The notes: generated by a model not told the origin, from the letters alone. 64,000 nucleotides of DNA from Tubiluchus corallicola (GCA_030141605.1 JAQGDQ010000183.1:238241-302240); one strand, 5' to 3'. Counted from the first letter of the stretch, positions 21,351 to 32,461 are shown. Numbers and translations are program-made.

Positions 21351-24300
21351 ATGTCGAACCCTCCTGTTATTAGCTCAGGCTTGTTAAGAACAGAGAAAAA
21401 CCCTCTGGTAGATAGAGTGAATTGGCTCTCATCTCAGTTGGGCGCCATTGCTGACCAATGGGCTTTAGACAGTGCGGTGAAAGTTATTAAGAACTTTACC
21501 GGCGAAGAAAATGAGTGCAGTGAAAAATTCCGCACATGGATTCAAGATATTAGCCGGAGAGGTTTCTGCACGTCAAGTGACTCTGTACAGACCGGTGGTT
21601 TATGCATAAGATTAGCATATATGACAGTAGGAGGAGCCTGTGGGCGATATTTAGATGCTAGCCGTAAAATCTGGTCGAAATTGAATTGGGGTCAATTTAT
21701 TTCGTTTTTAGAACCTAGATATGTCAGTAGAGTGGAATTAACTAGACACATATTAGAATTAAGATCGATGCGGCAGCATAGACAGGAATCATTGCGGCAA
21801 TTAGTGGATAGAATTTGGTTCCACGCGAGAATTGCATATAAACCTTGCAAAATAGAAAAACCATTAGTACAAAAGGTTTTAATTGACGTGTTGGTAGAAT
21901 CACTACTAAGTGACAAGTTACGTGCGAAGTTAATTAAGCACAATCCAGCCACTTTAGAAGCAGCGCTTGCTCGCTGTAGGTTGGAAGAAAGCAATCAAGG
22001 AATTGCTAGGTTAAGGAACCGACATTCACGTCAAGGGCGTATGGAAACGCCAAGAGAGTTAGGGAAATTAGCAGCCACAAATAACGAGGATGAAGAGTGT
22101 TTAAGGTGCCCACAGAGTACTAATGGGAGAGGGCTGCAGACCAGAGCCTTGCAACTTCGAGATAATGAATGCAAGGAGGTCACGAGTAGGTTACGAAGCT
22201 ACCGGCGGTCTGTCTCCGCCGACCGGAGCTTATATGTGGAGACTAGCGGCGCTATAGATGATAAATATTTAAATAAAAAACGAGTGTGCAGAGATTGCAG
22301 TAAAATGGATATTAGCAGAGAAAGGCATGATGCGCGTAATAAGTGCCAGAGTAATTTGAGAATGGCGGGTATAAAAAGGGGTGATTGGAAGGCCGTGAGA
22401 GAGCCTCAAGCTATCAGGTCCATAAGTAAGAGAGAATCATTAATCACCCAGCCAACATGTTTTGTTGAGTTAAATGGACGACCGACACGCTTATTGGTGG
22501 ACACGGGTGCTTCCACCTCGTGTATATCCCTAAAATTATATAAAAAACTAGGTATGGGTGCTCCTAATGTAAGCAACAGGAAGTTGCAAGGTGTCACAGG
22601 CATGGCTATGCCTATAGTTAGCGAAAAAGTTATTGAAACGAAATTTGGGAATAGTAAAGTACGCCTCAGATATCAAATAGCAAAAATGAAACAAAATGCT
22701 ATATTAGGGATAGACGCCTTACACAGTCTGGGCGCGAGTTTGGACTGTGGAAGGAAGTTGTTATTTATTGGGAAAGAGGCCCATTTACTTGCTTTAAATA
22801 AAATTCGCGAACAGGAGCTTGATATATTACTCGCAGATGAGAGCGTTTACCTACCTAGCTATAGTGAGATAACTATGCGTGTTCGATTTAAACGAGATAG
22901 GCCTTGTGGACAGCTATTATGTGTTGAAATGGCTGAAAATGCACCCGTGTTTAAGAACCGCTCAGACGTAGGTTTTGAGGCTGGTTTAATTGGGGTAGAA
23001 GACGGGCGAAAGAGCTCCCTACTTCTACGAAATAATTCGAATAGGCCTATCAGAATTAAGAAGAATAATGTACTTGGCACTGCGCAGCAGGTTAGCATAG
23101 CAGATGTACATGCTATTGCGATGACGAATAGTCAGAAGATTAAAGGCAGTTCGGATGATATGAATATAGAAAATAGTCAGGGAAGGTATCGAGATGATGG
23201 CCTTCACTGCATGCCCGCGCGAAACGAGGGAATGTGGCGGTTTCCCCAGGTCTCTAATGACCGACAATCAGCAGTCAATGCGATGGCTAGAGGCAAGATG
23301 CCTAATGATAAAGTGCGCAGTAGGGCAGCAGATAATTACACACAAGAGGGTGGACTCAAGGTTCAATATGATTATAGGGGCGGAATGTTTGTAGAACTCC
23401 GAGATTTAGAGGGCCCTTCGGCCAGTGAATTTACGGCGAATATAAAGGATGGTTACAAACCATGGCGATATCATGATGGAATTTCGGGAGAACAGGTAGA
23501 TGCTGAGTTTAACTTGGACCATTTGGCTCCCATTTGGCGATCAAAGCTAGAAAAGTTATTAAATAAATGGAAAGGAGTGTTTGCTAGCACTGAACTAGAA
23601 CTAGGGCAGACTAAATTAGCTGAAATGAGAATTGATACTGGTGATGCGGAACCTATTCGATCAAAACCGTATCGAATACCCAATAATTTAGAAAAAGAAT
23701 TAGATAAGATTATTCGTGAATTATTGGCAGCAAAAATTATAGTACCAGCTAATAGCCCATGGGCGTCACCTTGTTTATTAGTTAAAAAGGCTGATGGAAA
23801 AAGTTATAGGTTAGTGATAGATTATAGAAAAATTAATAAATGTGTAAAGTTCGACGCCTATCCTAGTCGAACCCTTTCCAATTTCAAAGACAAATTACAG
23901 GGGGCCAAATATTTTAGTTGTCTAGATTTGAGACAAGGGTTTTTACAAATACCTGTTCACCGAGATGACCAGCCCAAAACTGCCTTTGTGACCCAAGTTA
24001 TGTTCATGTACATGTTTACTCGGCGGGTCATAAATAAGTTATTAGATGGGATAACGGATAAATTTAGTATAGCCTACCTGGATGACATTCTTGTGTACTC
24101 AAAATCCAGGGAGGAACATTTACAACACTTGCAAGAAGTGTTTAGACGTTTAGAGGAGGCGAATTTACGCCTAAAGCCGTCAAAATGTCAATTTTTTAAG
24201 ACAGAAGTGCAGTTTCTGGGGTATATAATTAGCAAAGATGGATTAAGGCCCGACCCTGAACGTGCAAATGTAGTACAAACAATGGACCGCACAGTAAATG

Positions 24301-26222
24301 TGAGAGGGGTGCGAAGTTTTATAGGTAGTTGCAATTACTACCGAGCTAACATACTGAGATTTGCAGAAATAGCTCGGCCTTTAACAGAATTAACTAGGAA
24401 AAATGTTAAGTTTGTATGGGGGAACGCCCAGGAGAAAGCTTTTAAAGAATTGAAAGCGGTGTTATTGAACCCCGTTATGTTAACGCACCCAGACACAGAG
24501 AGGCCCTATATTTTATATACGGATGCAAGCTTATATAGTGTGGGAGGTGTATTAACTCAAGAGATTGATGGAGAAGAAAGACCTGTAGAATTTTTCTCTC
24601 ATCAATTAACACCTACCCAGCAGCGTTGGACTGCCTCAGAGCGCGAATTGTATGCGATAATTTACGGCATACGGAAATTACACCATTATCTGTATGGTAG
24701 TCACTACGTGATACGTACAGACCATAAGAGTCTGCAGTATTTGCTTGAGAGCAAACAATTAAAAAACGCAAAATTAGAGAGATGGGCCTTGTTACTATCG
24801 CAGCAAAATGCGAAGATTGAGTATTGTCCCGGGAATAAGAATCCCGCGGATCATTATAGTCGACTACCAATGAAATTAATGGAACCGCAAGCAAAACCGC
24901 CAATTAGTAAAAGAGATTTAAATGCTAGGTTGCGCCACCTAGAGAGTAGAAATAATACTCATGAATTAGCCGCTATAGGAGATGATAGCTCGCCATCAGA
25001 GAGCAGTACAGTTGAAGATCCAGCACGCCCAGGGGCCCCTGCTGAGACCCTTACTGCGGATGGTCGACCTATTTCATTAGAAAATAATGATGGAGATTGG
25101 GTTCAGTCTGCCAATTCTTCTGGGATATTATTCCCAAAGAAGAAAGTGCACTTGCGCGAAGAAGCATTGCTAAAACGTAATAAAGTTAATGTAGGTACTG
25201 AGACTGGCCGACAGCCAGGTCCGGAAGTGACCCGATCAGAGGTCACTGAGTTAACGACAGACAGTAGGGTAAAGGAAGCGTTAATAGATAAGAAAAGATT
25301 TGCCTTGTTGCAAAGTCAAGATGCAACGCTCTCCTACTTAATTCACGTCATCACTAGCCCCAAACAATCACAGGAGGCATACAGGTTAATGGAGGATTAT
25401 GCCATTAATGATGACGGATTATTGTGTCGTATTAATAAGAGATATGGGGAGAATGAAGGGAGTTATTATTTGATAGTCGTCCCTACAGTGCTAGTAGAAG
25501 AAATTATAAGGGAAATACATAGTTCTTACGCCGGAGGACATTTTGCGTTGGCCAAAACGGTCAACAAGGTTCTTATAAAATTTTGGTGGTCCACTATCCG
25601 GCAAGATTGTAAGAAATTTATAGAGAATTGCCCCACATGTAACAGGAAGAGTAGGAATGTGGTAAAGTTCCCTATGCAAGAGGCACCAATTCCAATAGTG
25701 CCCTATCAAACCGTGGCAACCGACATCGTAGGTCCTTTACCTATAACAGAGAATGGAAATAAATATATAATTTCGTTTACTGATTTAGCTACTAAATGGG
25801 TAGATGCCGTTGGCATACCTGATAAGAAAGCCGAAATGGTGACGGAAGCATTTGTTAATGAAAATATCTGTAGGTACGGTGCCCCAATTAAGTTGTTAAC
25901 TGACAATGATAAATCGTATGTAAACGATATGACTAAGAGACTGACTGAGCACTATGGGATACGACATATTACAATAACCCTATACAACCCCCCAGGCAAT
26001 GCAATTGAGGAACGTCAACATGGAACGTTGATGAGTTTATTAAGGCAGCTAACGGACAAGGATCCCATAAGTTGGGACAAGCATATCCCAAGGGCCTTAC
26101 CCGCCTATCGGACCTTAATACATAGTACGTCGGGATTCTCGCCGTACTACCTGTTATTTGCGCGTGCGCCGCGAGGGGTGGTAGAAAATCATTTGGCAGA
26201 ACCAGAGAAATACGTGGGATAA
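21351..26222 (+). CDS. gag-pol: Gag-Pol polyprotein of the Ty3/gypsy-type element
   Basis: A single 1,623-codon frame. Residues 1 to about 330 are Gag-like and end in a Cys/His cluster (C-x2-C, later H and C) whose spacing does not fit a normal CCHC knuckle. Protease has LLVDTGAS (Asp384). Reverse transcriptase has LVIDYRKIN and the YLDD box (909-912). However, between residues 881 and 893 the block usually containing the F-G-L-x-N-A-P motif is shortened and altered. RNase H shows TDAS (Asp1058). Integrase has the HHCC finger (His1390, His1397, Cys1427, Cys1430) and the catalytic triad Asp1458, Asp1518, Glu1554 (D-x59-D-x35-E). TAA at 26,220 interrupts pol after ...EKYVG. It reverse-transcribes and integrates its own RNA in the family; this copy is probably defective. 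Confidence 0.95.
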   Translation: MSNPPVISSGLLRTEKNPLVDRVNWLSSQLGAIADQWALDSAVKVIKNFTGEENECSEKFRTWIQDISRRGFCTSSDSVQTGGLCIRLAYMTVGGACGRYLDASRKIWSKLNWGQFISFLEPRYVSRVELTRHILELRSMRQHRQESLRQLVDRIWFHARIAYKPCKIEKPLVQKVLIDVLVESLLSDKLRAKLIKHNPATLEAALARCRLEESNQGIARLRNRHSRQGRMETPRELGKLAATNNEDEECLRCPQSTNGRGLQTRALQLRDNECKEVTSRLRSYRRSVSADRSLYVETSGAIDDKYLNKKRVCRDCSKMDISRERHDARNKCQSNLRMAGIKRGDWKAVREPQAIRSISKRESLITQPTCFVELNGRPTRLLVDTGASTSCISLKLYKKLGMGAPNVSNRKLQGVTGMAMPIVSEKVIETKFGNSKVRLRYQIAKMKQNAILGIDALHSLGASLDCGRKLLFIGKEAHLLALNKIREQELDILLADESVYLPSYSEITMRVRFKRDRPCGQLLCVEMAENAPVFKNRSDVGFEAGLIGVEDGRKSSLLLRNNSNRPIRIKKNNVLGTAQQVSIADVHAIAMTNSQKIKGSSDDMNIENSQGRYRDDGLHCMPARNEGMWRFPQVSNDRQSAVNAMARGKMPNDKVRSRAADNYTQEGGLKVQYDYRGGMFVELRDLEGPSASEFTANIKDGYKPWRYHDGISGEQVDAEFNLDHLAPIWRSKLEKLLNKWKGVFASTELELGQTKLAEMRIDTGDAEPIRSKPYRIPNNLEKELDKIIRELLAAKIIVPANSPWASPCLLVKKADGKSYRLVIDYRKINKCVKFDAYPSRTLSNFKDKLQGAKYFSCLDLRQGFLQIPVHRDDQPKTAFVTQVMFMYMFTRRVINKLLDGITDKFSIAYLDDILVYSKSREEHLQHLQEVFRRLEEANLRLKPSKCQFFKTEVQFLGYIISKDGLRPDPERANVVQTMDRTVNVRGVRSFIGSCNYYRANILRFAEIARPLTELTRKNVKFVWGNAQEKAFKELKAVLLNPVMLTHPDTERPYILYTDASLYSVGGVLTQEIDGEERPVEFFSHQLTPTQQRWTASERELYAIIYGIRKLHHYLYGSHYVIRTDHKSLQYLLESKQLKNAKLERWALLLSQQNAKIEYCPGNKNPADHYSRLPMKLMEPQAKPPISKRDLNARLRHLESRNNTHELAAIGDDSSPSESSTVEDPARPGAPAETLTADGRPISLENNDGDWVQSANSSGILFPKKKVHLREEALLKRNKVNVGTETGRQPGPEVTRSEVTELTTDSRVKEALIDKKRFALLQSQDATLSYLIHVITSPKQSQEAYRLMEDYAINDDGLLCRINKRYGENEGSYYLIVVPTVLVEEIIREIHSSYAGGHFALAKTVNKVLIKFWWSTIRQDCKKFIENCPTCNRKSRNVVKFPMQEAPIPIVPYQTVATDIVGPLPITENGNKYIISFTDLATKWVDAVGIPDKKAEMVTEAFVNENICRYGAPIKLLTDNDKSYVNDMTKRLTEHYGIRHITITLYNPPGNAIEERQHGTLMSLLRQLTDKDPISWDKHIPRALPAYRTLIHSTSGFSPYYLLFARAPRGVVENHLAEPEKYVG

Positions 26223-27206
26223 GATTACTTTGAATATTATTTGCAAACAATGCATCAGGCATTTGTAGTAGCAAAGAAAAGAACCGAAGTAGCTAGGGCA
26301 AAGTGTAAAGAATTATATGACAGAAAGGCTCATACGAGACATTTTAGAGCTGGTGATGTGGTATTTTATTATAACCAAGCCACGAAGCCAAAAGCTTCCA
26401 GGAAGCTACACCAGTATTGGGAAAGCAACCATGTTGTATTAACAAGGTTGGGTAAACATAGGTATAAAATCAAAAACATGGACACGGGTCGAGTAAGAAC
26501 GTGTCATGTGACCCACTTGCGCCTAGTCCCTCCCACAGCTGCCTGGTCTACTAAACCAGGAGCTCAAAAATTAAATAAAGCAGGCAGACCTCTGCGCAGA
26601 GCTGCCCGCGTATCGGAACCCGAAATCTCCCAGGAAGGAGAAGATTTTAGTAAGAGGGGTCAGGAGGGGTCAGCTCCTGTACTCACCTCTTTGCCAGAGG
26701 CAACAGTAAGTCAAGGGCAAGAGGGTAGTGAAAAGCCTACCGAGCCTGCCGAAAGTTTGGCATGGGATCCCTTTGACGCTCCGTTCTTACAGTCAGATAG
26801 GGAGAACGGAGATAGCCTTCAGGAACTTAGGTTAGATGACCTCAGTGAAGGGCAGTCTGAAGAGGAAGAGACGCCCCGCCCAGGTGAGCCGGAAGACGAA
26901 GAGTCAGAGATTTCTAGTGGTACACCACCGCCACTATTAAGACCTGATGAAGTACACTCTAGCGCCACAAAGCGACCTAGAAGTAATAGTACTAGTGAGC
27001 TCTCCGAAATTAGTGCGAAATCAAGATGCACTGAGAGCGATGCGGCTTTCAGCGAAGTCTCTAAAAAGAGCAGTGCTGAAGGGTCGGAAGATGAGGATAC
27101 CGGACCTCCCCAATTAGAACGAATTATATCGGTGTCTCAAGTGAAAACCCAGGCCAAGAAGCCTGAGGGATGGTTCAGCATTTTGAAACGCTGGTCGCCC
27201 TATTAA
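26223..27206 (+). pseudogene. integrase C-terminal part downstream of the in-frame stop
   Basis: This continues the pol frame directly after the TAA, with the first Met at 26,241. It begins DYFEYYLQTMHQAFVVA, then FRAGDVVFYYN, RYKIKNMDTG and HVTHLRLVP, the usual integrase C-terminal beta-barrel region. A long Ser/Glu/Pro-rich acidic tail follows to residue ~320 and ends KKPEGWFSILKRWSPY. Because the frame does not change, a single stop separates it from the main polyprotein. Readthrough is possible but unsupported; a nonsense mutation is simpler. The acidic tail is not typical of Ty3/gypsy integrases I know. Confidence 0.8.
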
Positions 27207-29388
27207 GAAAGTGTTTAGCAAAATGGGCAACGAGTGTCTGCACGATAAAAATATTAGACTGACCTATAAGATTAATGGGAAATTTAATTTAGAGTAGAAG
27301 CTTGATTCGAAAATAATGGAAATGTATAGTAAAGAGCCAGCCGAACTATATTAAAGCTTAAGTAGTAATAGATAGGCACTAGTGATATCTAGCGCCCAGT
27401 TCCCAAGTTGCAGCGTAAAAGTAAAAGGTGAACACAGAGTTCTAGCAGGGTCGGTAAAGTTAGATCCGGAACTAACTTACTCACCCGGCAACAGATGGCG
27501 TCACTGAGTGATCTCAAACCCCTGGCATGGGACGCTGTGCTAAGATTGTTTTCACAAAATAGTGAGCCATTCCTCGCAGCTTGAACCTATCAAACGTACA
27601 TTAAATAAGCAGGAGATTAAAACTCTTCTAAGAATTTGTTGGTAAGATAATGTACGGAGAGAAACGGGAATTGTAGAAAGTCTATAAGTAAGGTAATACT
27701 ATAAGTAGAGTATTTGGAGTAAAAGTTAAATGGAAAGGCTTACAACAAAGCCATTAATACATTGCTGCAAGGTGTTTACACGAAAGTGAAAGTGCTACAT
27801 GATAGAGGTTAGAGAGAACCGTAAGGGATATCCATTTAAATAAGAGTAAAAAGGGGAACTGAAGGTGGCTGGAGCTTGTCCGCTCTGATCGGATCCATTA
27901 GAGCGAGACAGGTAATAGAAGAATCAATAGCTAGGTCGTATAAGAGAACTCGAGAAAACGTTTACTGGGAGTAAACGAGAGATGAAAAGAATTCTAAGAG
28001 GAAAAGACAGTGCAGATAAATTAGAACTCGACCCATATTAAAATAGAATGCTGCCAGAGGTACAGTTTACCCACCAGGAGCTCATTGGTGAATAAGAGGC
28101 ACAGTTTGCTGCTAAGGCATAGGTCTCGAACGGTACCCTGTGGCGGTATATGAATCGCGCGCGCAGATTAAAGGGGAAGAGTGTGTATTTTGACACACGG
28201 TAGCTAAACACACTATAATGTAAGAGTTCAGGTAGAACTCGTGCTGTTCGCAAGCGGGTTAGTCTAGTTATAAAACTCTTGATATACTTAGCCTCGTATT
28301 AGGTTAGGAACTAACATTCCGCACATGCGCAGCGAATTGATTAAATCAAAGTAAGATTAAGGAATAAATGCTTACTGATTATAAAGGGAACAGTAGGACT
28401 GTTCAAAGAGAATTAAATGCATGCATGCGAAATAAATTTGAGTAACTAAAGAGCGTAAAGATACGCACAAATAAATTAGATGATTCTGATGTTGTTTGCG
28501 AGCGGTTTAGTTTAAGTTTAAACTTACAATAAGCTTAACTTCTAGTAGGTTAAGAGCTAACGTCTGCGTACGCACAACAGATCTAATGATGAATAGTAAG
28601 GTTGGAATGTAATAACCTACTAATTCGTGAAAGCGGTTAGGGCTACTCTATGGGGAGGAAAGTACCCTAACATACGCAATTAAGGGGCGAATGCGCCAGT
28701 ACAGAAAACTACTGTCAGGTTAAAAGTAAAACCGAATATAAGTAGTATAAGGACTAGAGGTTCGATAAGGTTTAAATGAGGACAATAAGGAACCTAACCT
28801 CTGGCACGAAGGACATAATCCCTAGATATATGAAACTACCAGCGACCCAAGACGGGACAGAATTTGACGTGACCCTAGACGACCCAATATTGGCCAACAT
28901 AAGTGCCCACAAAACGGTCTAGAGATAACGAGAGGGTCGATTTAATGAAAAGTTTAATGGCAAATGAAGCCATACCTAACAGGCTGGTAACATTGGATGA
29001 TGGTAGAGAAACCACCCAATTAGGTATAGAGGGATCTATGTAAATAATCATATATGATGAACTTATGATACTGCAGAATGTATTTTATGTTACAGAATGA
29101 TGGGACCATTGGAGATGGAAGGCGGGAAGAAGATGAAGTCGGAAAAGACAATAAGGGGTGTATCTGAGGAAGAATCTCAAGAGAACAATGGAATCATAAC
29201 CCCGATCCAGGAAGCCGAAGAGACCCGATGGACAATGGTATCCCGCCACCATGACCTCCAAGATGGAACGTCCCATAATATATTAAGATGTAACATGTAA
29301 TATTGCTAATGTACCTAATTAAGGAGCTTCCAAAAGTTAAGATCTTATATCGGATCATTAAATGCATGCTACATCTGAGGTGAGTGTT
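27207..29388 (+). other. non-coding 3' interior of the LTR element
   Basis: About 2.2 kb without a long frame. A few short, protein-like stretches remain, for example KLPATQDGTEFDVTLDDPIL (about 28,829-28,910), MANEAIPNRLVTLDDGRETT (about 28,957-29,020) and a 67-codon frame at 29,097-29,300. This region could be a decayed third frame. No transmembrane or envelope motif is visible. Confidence 0.6.
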
Positions 29389-29400
29389 AGGGGAGGAAAG
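29389..29400 (+). other. polypurine tract
   Basis: AGGGGAGGAAAG lies one base before the 3' LTR and is the expected plus-strand primer site. Confidence 0.85.
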
Positions 29401-29401
29401 T

Positions 29402-30295
29402 TGTGGTGAATAAATTTATAAATCGATGATTTTCGATATTTTGGTATGAAGTCGCCTGCCTCCCTGATTGCATGAATAAATTTACAGATGGTGCAATAGG
29501 AAACTCACTCAGCTGAAAAGCTCGAATTTAATGAACTGTAAAAAGCGTAGGTTGTAAGAAGTAAACTTAGCGTTTACGTAAGGACACTCTAAGATGCTCA
29601 GGATAATTAGCTAATATTAAGTTGAGACGGATGTACCGTTTATAATGAGCGATATGCACAAATTGCTAGTAATTAACGAAAACTCTGCGAGGTCATTGTT
29701 TCTTGAAGAAAGAAGACGGATACGTTTTACGGGCATATGATGACTATGTCCTCCGACTTGTCCCATAAATTTTGATATTTCATGCGACGTTGCAATCGTG
29801 CAAGGTTACTGCGAGGTTACTTCAATGAAATATAAGCCCCGGGTTCGAATAACCCAGCGCTAGTTCCAGCCAGTACCACTCGATCGTACTGGAACAAGAC
29901 ACGTGAGTGTGTGCGGGAAATCACACGAGAAGGGCTATTTGACAAACGAGACGACTTGGGAAGTTCAGCGTAGACATCTTTCTGCGTTCCTAGGATAATC
30001 TAGGCACTGGGCAACGAGAAGTCTTATATCAACTATCGGAGCGTCGCTAGGAAACTTGAGAGAAATAGACCTTTCTCACAACGCGAAGGTCAAGGTGAAG
30101 TTTAGATAAGACGATCATTGCTTACTAGACTGATATCCAAAGCTCTCGGAGTCAGGTGAAGAGTTCACCTTATAGCAATTAGAAATTAAGCGGACATATT
30201 AAATTCAATCTATACGATATATAGATTTAAGTCACCTTACACTATACGATCAAGATTAACGGAAACAATAGGCATTTAAATTAAGAAAGGTGATA
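29402..30295 (+). repeat. 3' LTR, internally deleted
   Basis: 894 bp. It lacks the 420 bp present at 20,309-20,728 of the 5' LTR; the deletion ends lie at short GGAG repeats. It also lacks the 22-bp duplication. The remaining sequence is nearly identical to the 5' LTR. Confidence 0.9.
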
Positions 30296-30780
30296 TTATT
30301 GATATATTTATAAAGAAATATCAGTGTTTTGTAATCTCGATAGGCTTCTAATATTGGTATTTTATTCATATAGTTCTCTTCGTATTCTTTGCGAATTTCT
30401 CTCAGCGCATTGGACAGTTCGTTGTGGAAGATATTGTGATACATACCGCCGTCGTCCTTCATCAGTGATTCCAACAATTCCCCGCAGTTCCTGTCACAAA
30501 CAGAATGTTGTTATTTTCCCACGATATATGGCGAAACAAAGCAAGCGTGAAAACCATGAACAAATTCCATAAACGACAGCACAAACAGCAAAGAAAAATT
30601 AATAATATTGTTGTCGTATAAAACATGTGATTTTAATTTAACTGAAAGTAATCTGGATCGAATTATTTGTTTTAACATAAATTGGGTAGATTAGTATTTA
30701 AGAAATCCTGGCATTTCTCTACAATAAGTCGTTTTTATTTAGACTAAGTATATGGAAAGTCAAAGTGAATTTAATATCGT
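30296..30780. repeat. duplicated block, copy A' (right part)
   Basis: Continues block A from TTATTGATATATTTATAAAG through the intermediate-filament fragment to GTGAATTTAATA. The left part is at 19,606-19,646, beyond the retrotransposon. Confidence 0.85.
30376..30490 (-). pseudogene. intermediate-filament exon fragment in block A'
   Basis: Same exon-like segment as 15,411-15,597 with a single 71-bp unit. An acceptor (GTGACAG) precedes NCGELLESLMKDDGG, then NIFHNELSNALREIRKEYEE. It runs directly into the LINE tail frame (ILEAYRDYKTLIFLYKYIN) without a donor. Confidence 0.5.
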
Positions 30781-31027
30781 CAAACAGCTTTATTTGCTAG
30801 ACGCCTCAAAGACGAATACTTATCACTTGTTTGCAGAAATTTTTTCCCGATTTAATCTAATTGAATCAAAAATATGGCCTCCTGCTTGCGACGCCTAAAT
30901 GTAGTAAGAAAAGCTACGTTAAAATTGATTTTTAGAATAAATTGTGTTTTAAACGCAATTTCAAGAGATCACCCACTCGATTCAGAAACATGTTAGTGCG
31001 TATAAATTAGATACTGAGAGAGGCAGA

Positions 31028-31285
31028 CAGGGCCTATTTCAGCCTAAGCGAGGCCCGGGGAAATGGGGTGTGTGAGGCCTCCTCGGGGGGGGGGGGCAAC
31101 CATGATTGGCGCCCAGAAACATTTTGAACTCCTAGATTCGGAGAAGCATTTCCGAGGAGAAAATATGGAGTCATACAGTATGTTCCCATAAAGCAAAAAA
31201 AAAATAATGTTACCTCGGCGCGAGGCCCCCCTGGAGGGTGAGGCGCCGGGGAAGTATCCGAACTCCCCCCTTGAAATAGGCCCTG
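31028..31285. mobile_element. hAT-type MITE, 258 bp
   Basis: The inverted ends read CAGGGCCTATTTCA and TGAAATAGGCCCTG. Flanks are identical 8-bp GAGGCAGA at 31,020-31,027 and 31,286-31,293. GC-rich ends and an 8-bp duplication define a hAT-type non-autonomous element. Confidence 0.9.
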
Positions 31286-31814
31286 GAGGCAGATATGATA
31301 AAGAAAAACTACTTTAGATAACGAAAAAGAACGAATGAAGATGAGGATGACCTGGTTGTCAAAATGAGAAAAGAGCTTATCAAAATAATTTCTTCTGTTG
31401 CAAATACACCTGTAAGCAAATGAGAAGTTTGTCTTTATTAATGGCCTAAGAGATGGGAAACTTTATATATAAGATATTAAAAAGAGAGAAGAGAAACAGG
31501 ATTGCAAATAACTTTAACTTACACAGTTATACTATATTTGTTTACCACATACTGTATTTTTTGTATTATGATGTTCTGTACTGTAAACAATGCTACACGT
31601 TTGAACCATAAGGTTGAAGAACTATGTATATGTATATGTACGTGGCGCCATCTCTTGTCAATTTATGCAACTCTAACCCAGTACTTACAAACTATTAATT
31701 TTTGTTCTTAGTGTTGTTAGTTTTTCTAGCATTATTATCTGTGTTTCTCCTAAGTTTAAGCTGTTTCTTCTTCTGTATAGGATTAATGATTTTCTCTTTT
31801 GTTTTTTGAACCAT

Positions 31815-31881
31815 CATTGCTAGTGGTCACAGCATCGACTTGTAAACCAAGAGTTCCTGGTTCAAATTCAGACTGTACCCC
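31815..31881 (+). other. tRNA-like sequence, probable SINE head
   Basis: Contains a degenerate A box (CTAGTGGTCACAGCATCGAC), a TTGTAAA anticodon-like loop and a B-box-like GGTTCAAATTC. It resembles tRNA-Thr(UGU)-type genes, but the acceptor stem does not pair well. A tRNA-derived SINE or tRNA pseudogene is likely. Confidence 0.35.
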
Positions 31882-31988
31882 TCCAGTTTTCTTTCAGCCG
31901 AGTTTGGTTTCAAAATTTAACAATACTAAGTTTATTTTATAACAATCATGAATTTATTACATTATCAGTTGTAAAGTTGTTATATAAA

Positions 31989-32008
31989 AGAGAGAGAGAA
32001 AGAGAGAG

Positions 32009-32052
<44 letters not shown>

Positions 32053-32092
32053 AAGAGAGAGAAAGAGAGCAAGAGAGAGAGAGAGAGAGTGC

Positions 32093-32189
<97 letters not shown>

Positions 32190-32220
32190 GAGAGAGAGAG
32201 AGAGAGACAAAGAGAGAGAT
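31989..32220 (+). repeat. (GA)n microsatellite
   Basis: About 230 bp of nearly pure GA with a few A or C substitutions. Arg/Glu and Ser/Leu frames across it are artefacts. Confidence 0.98.
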
Positions 32221-32400
32221 AGAATTTGCCTGGCGGCCATGATCAACGTATCAAATATAGACTATACTACAGTCACGTATACATACAGTTATGCTTTGAT
32301 TGTTTAACTAGATTTAACTAGACCTACTACAGGCTACTGTCCAACGTAGTGCAACAAAGACTCCACCCTTTCTTGTTAAAATAGACCCGTCCGAAACCAT

Positions 32401-32461
32401 TTCGAGTATAAAAGACCTGGACAACTGATATACAGTCTCCTTTGTTTTTTGAGCGACGTAA
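32401..32461 (+). promoter_or_regulatory. TATA-type promoter-like segment with donor
   Basis: GAGTATAAAAGACC at about 32,404 is followed about 50 bases later by GAGCGAC then GTAAGT, a strong donor. This could be the start of a plus-strand transcript running antisense to the phosphatase gene, or a fragment of an LTR promoter. Confidence 0.3.

Larger units (their letters stand above)
19647..30295 (+). mobile_element. Ty3/gypsy-type LTR retrotransposon
   Basis: The element spans two LTRs starting TGTGGTGAATAA. It has a primer-binding site, a long gag-pol frame in the order protease, RT, RNase H, integrase (the Ty3/gypsy order), a 2.2-kb non-coding 3' interior and a polypurine tract. It is flanked by TTAT at 19,643-19,646 and 30,296-30,299. 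The intact site in block A confirms a 4-bp duplication. LTRs end in TA instead of CA. Outside two indels I count only about eight substitutions between the LTRs, so insertion was fairly recent, although this copy looks inactive. Confidence 0.95.

Noticed and set aside
31977-32307. Arg-Glu and Ser-Leu repeat proteins on both strands
   Set aside because: Products of the GA dinucleotide run.
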